Assembly (NCBI GenBank): GCA_007922305.1
Contig: ML677366.1
Coordinates: forward strand, 14,091,997 to 14,155,996
Reading direction: 5' to 3'
DNA from: Dermatemys mawii
Lineage: Eukaryota > Chordata > Testudines > Dermatemydidae
Length of the DNA stretch: 64,000 bases
Shown here: positions 48,691 through 57,357 of the stretch, piece after piece
Layout: each line of letters opens with the position of its first letter
Numbering within the stretch: position 1 is the first letter of the stretch
The notes under the pieces: generated by a model
What the model saw: only the letters and a program-made list of their open reading frames with translations
Told to the model about the DNA's origin: nothing
The model's database searches: none
Made by a program: the position numbers and the translations under genes

Positions 48691-50108
48691 TGGATACAGA
48701 CAGGGGAGCGGAAAGGATCAAGGAGATAATACTGCTTAGAACGGTAGGCTGTGGTGTCAGTGGGCCAGCTGCTTAACCCTTTTCAAGCTTTCTGTAGGCA
48801 TTACAAAACATCACTAGAACCATGAAGCACTTGTGTTTTCAGGAAATCAGTAAGAAACTGCACATATTCCAGTCTTTAGCTAGGATAGGTCTAGCAAAAC
48901 CAGCATTCACTCACATAAAACTGATTGTCACATCCCCAAAACAGACCTGAGTCCAACCTCCAGAACTAAAGTATCTCTGGATGGGGTGTTTGAAATCCAA
49001 GCCCTGGCGTACGCCTGAATTCTTTAAAAAAAATCCTATCTTTCTAATGGGCCAAACCACACCCCCAGATTCAAGCACCTTCCCACTTTGGAATCAAAAT
49101 CCAGGTCCCGAGCTGCCACCGACTGTTTGAATGTAGCTGTGCCCAGAAGTGCACTGATGCATCACAAGAAGAGTGGAGATGAGCTGTGGTAGAGTATCTG
49201 CTGCTGTGCCATTTGGATTTGCTCTGAGTGTGCTCTCTATGGTCTCTGTAGCTCCCTGCACAGCAGGGAGTCTGTCAAGGTAGGGAGAACACAAAGGCGT
49301 TTCAAGTAAATTTGGCTAAAAATAGGTGCAGACAGTTCCTTTGAGCTTCCCAGTGTTCTCACTCTGCCCAAGTTATTTTCCTGAAAGTAGAGTGATAACT
49401 GCACATTTTGGTGCTCCAGAGAGGAAGGAGTTAGGAGTCTGTGACAAAAGAGAGAAATAGCCATGAAAATGAGAAATGCAAACGGATGATTGAAAAATAA
49501 AGACAAAAACTAGCTAAGGGATGGAACTGAAAGCAAAGAAATCCCTCCAGGTTCCCTTCTGGAAAGAAATAGAGTAAAAAAGCAAACAGAGGGAATAGAA
49601 GCAACTGCAGTAGCTTCTTCTCTCATAGTGAGCTCTCAATGAAATTGTCTAGGATTTAAGTGGGTGGCCTCTTTGACTTCCTGAGTCAGCAGCAGAGGTA
49701 GCATTGCTTTGGGGAACAAAGGGGAAAAGAGCAAGGATCGTGAGCAAGATGAGAAGAATGAGGCCCCAAACCAATGAGCTGCTATGGCAGGGCACTGGGA
49801 AAAGTGAGAGGCATAGTTCACGGCCCAGGTTTCCAGATGGTGTGTGCCAGCTTCCCACTGAGTAATTGTTTGAGTAGGATACAGAGAAGCCCAGCCATGC
49901 AATCATGTGCAGGGAGCTGATGTACAGCATGCAAGCACGTGGCTGGTGAAAATGAATGGTGCTATTTACATTATTTATAACACAATTAAATAAATAATAA
50001 AATCCTATGAATATTAACTGGAGTTGCCAGCATTAATTTCCCTGGAATAACGGCAAGGTGTTGCACATGCCAGTCACCCCCATCATTCCTTTCCCAGCAC
50101 TGCTGCAC
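48691..50108. other. Unassigned sequence
   Basis: No recognised gene or repeat family up to the Penelope insertion. Confidence 0.45.
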
Positions 50109-50149
50109 TATACGATATTAAGAATCAGAGAGGTAGCCATGTTAGTCTG

Positions 50150-50334
50150 GAATTGCAGAAGTGACAAAGAGTCCTGTGCTGTCTTAAAGACTGACTAAAG
50201 TATTAGAGCATAAGCTTTCGTGGGCATACCCACTTCATCGGATGCATGCAGTGGAAGTATCATGGGGCAGGTATAAATAGGTAGGCAAGAACCAGGTAAG
50301 AGATAACAGGGTTAGTCCAATGAGGCTGAACAGA
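50150..50334 (-). repeat. Left Penelope terminal repeat (inverted copy)
   Basis: Reverse complement of 51105-51281 with few differences. On the minus strand it contains CCGATGA, the stem GTGGG/CCCAC, GAAA and GCTTATGCTC, the order of a hammerhead ribozyme core (about 50205-50251). Confidence 0.85.
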
Positions 50335-51099
50335 TCAACAGAGCCAGACGTACCCAGAAGCCTGCTGCTGCAAGACAAGCCCAAGAAAGAAAACAACAGA
50401 ACACCACTGGCCATCACCTACAGTCCTCAGTTAAAGCCTGTACAACGCATCATCAGTGATCTACAACCCATCCTGGACAACAATCCCTCACTTTCACAGG
50501 CCTTGGGAGGCAGACCAGTCCTCGCCCACAGACAACCCACCAACCTGAAGCATATTCTCACTAGCAACAGCACACCACAGCATAATAACTCTAACTCAGA
50601 AACCAATCCATGCAACAAACCTCGATGCCAACTCTGCCCACATATCTACACCAGCAACACCATCACCGGACCTAACCAGATCAGCCACACCATCACTGGT
50701 TCATTCACCTGCACATCTACCAATGTAATATATGCCATTATGTGCCAGCAGTGTCCCTTTGCTATGTACATCGGCCAAACTGGACAGTCCCTATGAAAAA
50801 GAATAAATGGACACAAATCAGATATCAGGAATGGCAACATACAAAAACCTGTAGGAGAACACTTCAATCTCCCTGCACACACAATTACAGATTTAAAAGT
50901 CACTATACTGCAGCAAAAAAACTTTAAGACCAGACTGCAAAGAGAAACTGCAGAGTTGCAATTCATTTGCAAATTTGATACAGTCAACTCAGGACTGAAT
51001 AGGGATTATGAATGGCTAGCTAACTACAAGAGCATTTTCTCTTCTCTCGCTGTTCACACCTTCAGTTCAGCTGCTAGAGGAATACCTCACCCTCCCTGA
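50320..51099 (+). pseudogene. Penelope-like protein, C-terminal part with GIY-YIG endonuclease, one internal stop
   Basis: One frame runs 259 codons from the ATG at 50320 to the TGA at 51097, with a single TGA at 50794-50796 (codon 159). Around codons 95-115 there is a Cys-rich NPCNKPRCQLCP segment. From about codon 136 the GIY-YIG nuclease starts: VIYAIMCQQC, then YIGQT, with the CxxC between the two halves that is characteristic of Penelope nucleases. After the stop come the conserved basic/His segment (ING HK) and the GEHFN motif. The nuclease nicks target DNA for insertion. The N-terminal reverse transcriptase is missing and the first codons lie in the terminal repeat, so the ATG is not the original start. 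The stop lies within the nuclease, so this copy is dead. Confidence 0.85.
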
Positions 51100-51104
51100 T
51101 TAGA

Positions 51105-51281
51105 GATAACAAGCTGGTTCAGCCTCATTGGACTAACCCTGTTATCTCTAACCTGGTTCTTGCCTACCTATTTATACCTGCCCCTGGATACTTCCACTGC
51201 ATGCATCCGACGAAGTGGGTACCAGCCCACGAAAGCTTATGCTCTAATACTCTTTAAGGTGCCACAGGACTCTTTGTCACT
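51105..51281 (+). repeat. Right Penelope terminal repeat
   Basis: Mirror copy of 50150-50334. At 51207-51244 it has CCGACGA, GTGGG-taccag-CCCAC, GAAA and GC-ttat-GC followed by TC, the layout of a hammerhead core. It ends ...GGACTCTTTGTCAC just before the right TSD. Confidence 0.85.
51207..51244 (+). ncRNA. Hammerhead-ribozyme-like core (right repeat)
   Basis: Box C-C-G-A-C-G-A (family CUGANGA), helix II of 5 bp (51215-51219 with 51226-51230) closed by a 6-nt loop, GAAA at 51231-51234, then a small helix III AGC/GCT capped by TTAT, then C at the expected cleavage position. Penelope-like elements of several phyla are known to carry hammerhead motifs in their terminal repeats. I do not see a convincing helix I in either copy here, so activity is doubtful. 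The left copy has the better box, CCGATGA. Confidence 0.5.
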
Positions 51282-51476
51282 TATACGATATTAATTATTC
51301 TTTAATATTTAAATAGCAGAATAGTGTCCAGAAGCCCGAATAAGCCTTGCAAGCCCGTTGTGCCATGTGTGGTGCCACATATGCTGGAGCTAGATACATG
51401 AAGGATCTTCACTGCCCAGTGTTGTCAAAGTGATACGGAAATGTGTGACACAACTGGTCCTCTTTCCCACTGATTA

Positions 51477-51488
51477 CACTGCTCTACA
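51477..51488 (+). repeat. Left terminal inverted repeat
   Basis: CACTGCTCTACA, inverted copy of 53988-53999 with one mismatch, preceded by TTA. Confidence 0.65.
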
Positions 51489-51567
51489 GCCAAAATGCTT
51501 CTGAAATAAATGTAGTCAAACTTTACCAATTCTGGGTCACTGAGAACGAAAATGATGCTGAGAATTG

Positions 51568-51593
51568 TTGATTGGCTCTAGTTTTCAAGATAT
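51568..51593 (+). repeat. Left subterminal inverted repeat
   Basis: Starts TTGATTGGCT and ends AAGATAT. Its inverted partner at 53873-53898 lies at nearly the same distance from the other end. It may be a transposase-binding site or a CCAAT-box promoter element. Confidence 0.7.
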
Positions 51594-51768
51594 GCTATTG
51601 GGTCAGTATATATGACCCTTGACATGGGAATGGTGGAGGATAAGTGAGTTATAAAGGGAAGGGATCTCAATTTAAACCAGAAATGACTAAAATACATCTT
51701 TGACTGGATCTATGAATAAATCTATGACTGGGTTTGGACAGTACTTGCTTTTTAGGCAAAACAATGAA

Positions 51769-51849
51769 TGATGCAATCTGAAGCTGGTATTGCATCATAC
51801 ATGATATGAATTGCACCATGTTATTCCTACAGGTCATGGATGATGCAAT
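51769..51849. promoter_or_regulatory. Cluster of three TGATGCAAT motifs upstream of the ORF
   Basis: TGATGCAAT occurs at 51769-51777 (+), 51789-51797 (-) and 51841-51849 (+), with a one-mismatch copy at 51810-51818 (-). The orientations are +, -, (-), + and the start codon lies about 140 bp downstream. TGATGCAAT is the core of the C/EBP-ATF composite site bound by ATF4 and C/EBP proteins. Alternatively these are subterminal transposase-binding repeats. The clustering is seen directly; the function is inferred. Confidence 0.6.
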
Positions 51850-51986
51850 CATAATGAAGCTTACATCACTCTGCTGAACAAATTGCCCTATATCAGCTCT
51901 AGAAATCATACAGTGTCGTGCTCTCTTATTTGTCAGTGTTTGATTTTGCAAAGGGACACATTTCTGTTTAGCCAAAGTGAGCAGAG

Positions 51987-53654
51987 ATGCCTCGTGCTTG
52001 TGTGAACAGTGCAGATAACTTCTGCTATGTTTGTGATGAAGTGACTTTTGCATCACAAAAGCGCAGTATAACCACTATGGTTAAGAAAGCCTATCACCTT
52101 TATTTTGGTTGGAAAATTGGAGATCAGGACAAGAGGTGGGCCCCACGCATATGCTGCAACACTTGTGCAACAAATCTTCGCCAGTGGTTGAACAGAAAAA
52201 GGAAATCTATGCCTTTTGCAGTGCCAATGATTTGGAGAGAGCCAACAGATCATACCAGCAATTGTTACTTCTGCATGGTGCCTGCAGTTGGGAAAGGTGT
52301 GTCAAAGAAGAAAAAGTGGACTGTGCATTATCCAAACATTCCATCAGCTATACGCCCAATACCCCACGGAGAAGGACTGCCGGTTCCTGATGCACCAGAA
52401 TCATTCTCACTTGAGTCAGACGAGGAAGAGGATGAAACTTCTGGTCCTGAACCATCAATGTCACAGGACCCACATTTTCTCCCATCCTCCTCCTCTGAAC
52501 CACACGTCATAACACGAGCTGAACTGAATGACCTTGTCAGGGATTTGGAACTACCCAAGAGTAAGGCAGAGCTGTTGGGCTCCACACTACAGCAGTGGAA
52601 TCTCCTGGCAGGTGATGTTAGGGTTTCCATGTTCTGTGACCGTCAAAAGGATCTTGTCCCATTCTTCTTCATGGAAGGTGATCTTGTAGCTTGCAACAAC
52701 ATAGATGGTGTGATGGCAGCCCTCGACATCGTTCACGATCCAGATGAGTGGAGACTCTTCATTGATTCATCGAAGACGAGTCTTAAAGCTGTTTTGCTGC
52801 ATAATGGCAATGTTTTGCCATCAATTCCGGTTGGTCATGCGGTCCATATGAAGGAAACCTATGACAACATGAAACAACTTTTGAGGTGCATAAACTATGA
52901 CCGACATCAGTGGCAGCTTTGTGGTGATTTGAAGGTTATTGCTCTCTTGCTTGGTCTGCAGACTGGATACACAAAGTACTGCTGTTTTCTCTGCGAATGG
53001 GATAGTCGTGCAAGAGATTCCTACTACATCAAGAAAGATTGGCCACTCCGACAGTCATTGGAGCCTGGGAGGAAAAGTGTTCAGCATCCACCAGTTGTTG
53101 AATCAAGGAAGATTTTGTTACCACCCTTACACATCAAGCTGGGTCTGATGAAGAACTTTGTCAAGGCCATTGACAAAACACAAGCAGCTTTCAAGTACCT
53201 CCGTGGAAAATTTCCAAGGTTAAGTGAAGCTAAGATAAAAGAAAATGTCTTTGTTGGTCCTCAGATTCGTGAACTTCTTCAAGATGATGCATTTGACCAT
53301 GCACTGCGTGGCAAGGAAAAGACGGCATGGAAAGCCTTCCAGTCAGTGGCAATACATTTTCTTGGAAACAACAAGGCAGACAACTACAGGTTGTTGGTGG
53401 AAAACCTCCTCAAGGCATACAAAAGCCTTGGTTGCAACATGTTATTGAAGATACATTTTTTTCCACCGAACTGCGGAGCAGTGAGCGACGAGCACGGCGA
53501 GCGATTTCACCAGGACATTGCAACAATGAAGAAACGCTATCAGGGCAAATGGAGCCCATCAATGCTTGCAAACTATTGCTGGACAGTGACAAGAGATGCT
53601 CCATTTAATGAATACAAGAGACAAGCCAAGAAGCGCCGAGTAGACACTGAATAG
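51987..53654 (+). CDS. Transposase-like protein, 555 aa, uninterrupted
   Basis: The longest open frame in the window and the only one I accept as intact. Residues 13-60 hold a Cys finger (C13-x2-C16 ... C57-x2-C60) with another pair C93-x2-C96, likely DNA binding. Residues 143-150 are acidic (SDEEEDE) and Ser-rich sequence follows. D260 (FIDSS) and D314 (CGDLKV) fit the first two acids of a DDE/D nuclease; D314 is followed by LLGLQTGYTK and C333-x2-C336, the layout of CMC transposases. DEHGER (501-506) may supply the final Glu. The tail KKRR (548-551) looks like a nuclear signal. The first ATG is chosen because the Cys finger starts right after it. I recall close uncharacterised relatives in turtles and in arthropods and Hydra, and in those a His-x-His stretch before the last acid, missing here. 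Whether it still works is unknown. Confidence 0.8.
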   Translation: MPRACVNSADNFCYVCDEVTFASQKRSITTMVKKAYHLYFGWKIGDQDKRWAPRICCNTCATNLRQWLNRKRKSMPFAVPMIWREPTDHTSNCYFCMVPAVGKGVSKKKKWTVHYPNIPSAIRPIPHGEGLPVPDAPESFSLESDEEEDETSGPEPSMSQDPHFLPSSSSEPHVITRAELNDLVRDLELPKSKAELLGSTLQQWNLLAGDVRVSMFCDRQKDLVPFFFMEGDLVACNNIDGVMAALDIVHDPDEWRLFIDSSKTSLKAVLLHNGNVLPSIPVGHAVHMKETYDNMKQLLRCINYDRHQWQLCGDLKVIALLLGLQTGYTKYCCFLCEWDSRARDSYYIKKDWPLRQSLEPGRKSVQHPPVVESRKILLPPLHIKLGLMKNFVKAIDKTQAAFKYLRGKFPRLSEAKIKENVFVGPQIRELLQDDAFDHALRGKEKTAWKAFQSVAIHFLGNNKADNYRLLVENLLKAYKSLGCNMLLKIHFFPPNCGAVSDEHGERFHQDIATMKKRYQGKWSPSMLANYCWTVTRDAPFNEYKRQAKKRRVDTE

Positions 53655-53872
53655 GACTAAACTATGTACATAATAGTTTTTTGCCTTTTGTTGCATAATA
53701 CATTTTATTTATATAACCCTTTTGCTGATTTTTAAAGTGTTACATAAACAGGACAGGTAAAATATTATCATGTAAAGCAACTATAAACACATGAAAAGAC
53801 CTAGGTTTACAATTTATGATTAAAACTCTACTATCTACACAATATACATAGACATAAAATGTAAAAACTTAA

Positions 53873-53898
53873 ATATCTTAGAAACAGTAGCCAATCAA
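53873..53898 (-). repeat. Right subterminal inverted repeat
   Basis: Partner of 51568-51593 (21 of 26 matches on the opposite strand). Confidence 0.7.
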
Positions 53899-53987
53899 TT
53901 GTTGTAATTGTCATATTTGAATTCAGCACATCAAAATACATAATAAATATCACATTTTATCTCTGAAGCAGACAACTTCTAAAAAAT

Positions 53988-53999
53988 TGTAGACCAGTG
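53988..53999 (-). repeat. Right terminal inverted repeat
   Basis: TGTAGACCAGTG, followed by TTA. The T-rich sequence just inside differs from the left end, so the perfect terminal repeat is short. Confidence 0.65.
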
Positions 54000-54084
54000 T
54001 TATCAATCACACACTCTCTTGTGTGCTTCAGACGCCTCTATAGTATTCATGTCACTGGCCGTGTTAACATATTCCAGCAGCCTA

Positions 54085-54200
54085 GTTATTTATTAGATGC
54101 TGACAATGCGCTTAGTACTCTAGAGGACACAAAATAAGTTAGTTCCTGCCTCTGAGCTCTGATGTTACTGTTGGGAAGACAGACACAGAGAAGCCAGGAC
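54085..54200 (+). repeat. L2/MIR-like interspersed repeat fragment
   Basis: 'ttattagatgctgacaatgcgcttagtactctagaggacacaaaataagttagttcctgcc' follows the same plan as the repeats at 48535 and 61985 but is more diverged. Confidence 0.5.
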
Positions 54201-56266
54201 ATACTTAGAAATGCAGAACAGGAAGTCACCGTGGCTCCATACATAGACTGTAACTGTCCTGAGTGGAAGAGGACTCCGGTGCATCAACCACTGCAGCCCC
54301 TGTCGTAGCCCAGACACAGCAGAGCACTCTCCATTGGCCCGGGGAGAAGGTGGAGTGTTGTCAGCCTGAGGCAGCAGTGGGGTTGGGCTAGGGGAAGGCA
54401 GCCAATTGCTCTTGTGACATTTCTGGTACTCTCCCCTCTCGCCCCAGGGATATTCCTCGGGAATGTTAATACAGTCCCACTGTATCTATCATTCAGCATC
54501 CTCTTTTAACGGCACTGGGGACACACATGGGCTGGGGAAACCATGCTTCCAGGCTCTGGGGAGCTGTGACACCAGGATAAAGAGCTGCTGGTCCTCTAGG
54601 AAATACATGGAGATGGGCAGGGATTGTGGGTGGACCCCACCCCTAAACTACTAACTCTAACAAAGAGAATTCCTCCTACGGAAGCACCCACCAATCCTTA
54701 GTCCCATCCACAGGCTGGCTTTTCTAATGTTATTTGCTTGGTTCTTGTGCGTATATTGAGGAAAAGTGAGGCTTTAGGAGAGTCTTGAATGAGGATAAGG
54801 AGGTGAATGGGATGGGGAACACTCCACACATAGCCAAGGCCCTGAAGTAGCCAAGGGATGAAATTTACATTTCTCTGTCATTGCCAGTTGTTGAACTCAT
54901 ATGCAGGGCTCTCTTCTAATAGCCTCTGGGATGTTTTCATTGGCATTTGGTTAAATTTCCCAGTGTTTTTTTAGTCCCAGGAGGTACTTTCCAGTGCTTT
55001 GACTGAGTGGTTGGTCGTTAGCATCCCACTTGGCAATGCTGACATTTTCACGGCGTGTTCCATTTTCATTTGCAAACATTTTATGGAATCACAATGGGCA
55101 TTTTTGAACAGCACTAATTTTAATCTATTTTCAGGCAGGTTGGGGAGGGGGTAAGGTCAGCATTTTGTCAATGGCAAATCTAATGAAAATAAAGGTCCAG
55201 ATTACCAACACCTTATGGAACTGGATAAGCCTCCTTGACTGCTGTCATTACAATGGATAGTTCTGCTCAGTCACTTTGCATTATATTGATTTTTTTTCAA
55301 GCACTCCACCTTAAACTTATTTTTCATTTCAGGAAATCAATACTATGGATCCTTTTATATAAGGCATGCAGTGTTCTGCCAGAATATGTATTGCATGATG
55401 GAAGAAGTTGAGGTTTTTTTTCTACCAGCTTCCTTGTTGAACATAAATTGAAAATCTCAGTTACTTAAAAAAATACAGAACTGGGCAACATTTCCTGCAT
55501 TTGATTCTTTGGCACTATGTCATCTTGCTTGGTGCCTGCAAATGAGTTTCTGCTTCCAAAAACCCATTCTTCATAAAGGGCAGAGTTATGAATGAGTCAG
55601 TTCTAGATTCATCATGATTTTCACTGGCATTCTTTTTTCCTTCTTCCAATTCAGCTTCCCTAGCCTGGGATGGAAAATCTTATTTTTGACTGTCAGTTGC
55701 ATGAAACAACAAGTTTGTATCTGTCAAAGTTCTGATTTGTACAGCTGTGTAAAATATTGAATGCCAAATTAAAAATGCTTTTTGGGTTTGCAGAGCTTCT
55801 ACAAACATGCCAGTGTTGTACACACAATTTTTCACATCATCCAAATGTTTGTCACTTGTCAGTGGGGAAAAAAATGTTCAGTCTGGACATCTGCAAAAAT
55901 TCAGATGCAGCTTTCAACAGTGCGTTTCACTTAAGTGACGTATTGGGAGGCAAACAGCAGAGGTGATGCAGTGCTATCGGAGAATGGTCTTGGTGGACAT
56001 GAGCTTTGTGGGGTCAGACAATCTTGAGGGCCTAATCAGAATCTACTCAGGTTAAAGCTGTTCAGACAGCCATCCAACCATTTGGATGGTTTTGGTGAAT
56101 CCTGCTCTAAATCTCTTGAGGTTGAGAACTCCTGAGCAGCTTGTTTAACCAGCAGGGGGAAACAAAAGAATATTCCTCAATAACTGTGGGCTCCGCCTCT
56201 CTGACCAAAATCAGCCCATCAGACTTGAAACCCAACAACTTTGGCCTGACCATGGCAACCCTCACA

Positions 56267-56311
56267 CATGTGCATCATGCACCCACAATATATCTGACTG
56301 ATAAATAATGT
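56267..56311 (+). repeat. Direct repeat, copy 1
   Basis: Shares about 36 of 45 positions with 57312-57357, most clearly CAATATATCTG.CTG.TAAATAAT. The pair brackets about 1 kb and could be remnants of the ends of one old element or a local duplication. Confidence 0.55.
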
Positions 56312-56939
56312 TTATTTATGTTCAGAATGATACCATTCCAATGAGATGCAACAGATTTGCTGATGTGAGCGAGTGCTGCTCTACATGACTAAAGGCAGCA
56401 GTATCCGGGCAACATTGTCGGGTTGCAGACTCCAGAGGCTGAGGGACATAACGTCCCTCCTCATTGATGCTGACCCGGCAGTGGTCCAGGACTTCAGCCC
56501 ATAGTCTTTTTTATTTCCCTTTGGTGGAAGAAGAAGCAATCCTTGTACTCCCTAATTCTCAAAACCAGCTGAGAAGCCATAACGTTTTTTAGCCTTAATG
56601 GCAGTAAATGAACAATTTTCTAAACCTGACATTTAAGTGGCATGCATTGGCTTCCTTATTCAGGAAGGCTGAACAGAATGGCAATGACTAGGTTAAATTC
56701 CCTCTCAGCCCTAGTGACGATGGTCCTTATTGTGAGGCAACCCTGCAGCCAAACCAGGTGCCAGAACTTACCCCTCCAAGAGAGCCAGCAGTGACTCAAG
56801 TCCTCAGGCAGGCAGTACCAGCCTATCCCTGAGCAGAGCAAGGGTCAGATGACCCCCAGGCTCAGGTATTTCCCCAGTCCTGCCAGAGCTGCAGACCAGT
56901 CTGTGCAACAGTACTACCCAGCCAGGAACCCTTCTGCAG

Positions 56940-57260
56940 CCTCGCAATATGATTGACTCCCTACACTCCCCGCCCGCTCTTGATCTGCTTCCTGTTCCCG
57001 TCCAAGCCTTGTTCCAGCCTCTATTCTGATCTTGCTCCAGACCTGTAACTGACCTGCTTCAGCTCCACATCTGCCTCCTGATCCTCACACCCACAGACTC
57101 CGACCATGGCTTGGACCTTTGCCTGGCACACACCATCTGGCTATGATACTAATTTAGCTTGTCTACAGACTCTGACCCTGGCCTGTCCCTGGACCCTGCC
57201 CTGAGCCTGGTCCTGACCCAATATCTGGCTCTGACCTCTGCCCCATCCACCAGGCCTGAC
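56940..57260. repeat. Degenerate CTGACC/CCTG-rich tandem-like region
   Basis: Phrases such as 'tctgaccctggcctgtccctgg', 'accctgccctgagcctggtcctgaccc' and 'tggctctgacctctgccc' repeat irregularly every 12-20 bases. This resembles the pyrimidine-rich portion of some turtle LTRs. Confidence 0.45.
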
Positions 57261-57311
57261 TATGTGGGTATGAGTGCCTGACGCTTATGGTCGACTGAGG
57301 TCATTAGCAAG

Positions 57312-57357
57312 CACATCTGCACCATGGCTCCCGCAATATATCTGCCTGGTAAATAAT
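57312..57357 (+). repeat. Direct repeat, copy 2
   Basis: Second copy of the motif at 56267-56311. Confidence 0.55.

Larger units (their letters stand above)
50122..51281 (+). mobile_element. Penelope-like retroelement, truncated, with opposed terminal repeats and 13-bp TSD
   Basis: The element is bounded by exact direct repeats tatacgatattaa (50109-50121 and 51282-51294). The two ends are inverted copies over about 175 bp: 50150-50334 pairs with 51105-51281 (GAGCATAAGCTTTCGTGGGC and its complement, then the shared GGTATAAATAGGTAGGCAAG segment). Between them is the C-terminal coding part of a Penelope-like protein. The reverse transcriptase domain is absent, so this is an internally shortened copy. 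Such elements use a GIY-YIG endonuclease and carry LTR-like repeats in direct or inverted arrangement. The left end runs about 25-30 bp further out than the right end. Confidence 0.85.
51477..53999 (+). mobile_element. DNA transposon with intact ORF, CMC-like, TIR CACTG, TSD TTA
   Basis: The 2523-bp element starts CACTGCTCTACA and ends TGTAGACCAGTG; the ends are inverted copies with one mismatch in 12. TTA lies directly outside on both sides (51474-51476 and 54000-54002). A second pair of inverted segments lies about 90-100 bp inside each end: 51568-51593 and 53873-53898, 21 of 26 matching, each with an ATTGG/CCAAT core. A single 555-codon ORF fills the middle, with a 510-bp leader and a 345-bp AT-rich tail. 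CACTR ends, 3-bp duplication and subterminal repeats are known for the CACTA/CMC superfamily. The assignment is inference and the element has not been compared with a database. Confidence 0.7.

Noticed and set aside
52053..53608. Several 60-100-codon frames overlapping the transposase ORF
   Set aside because: They are out-of-frame or antisense to the 555-codon frame, which alone carries the ordered motifs.
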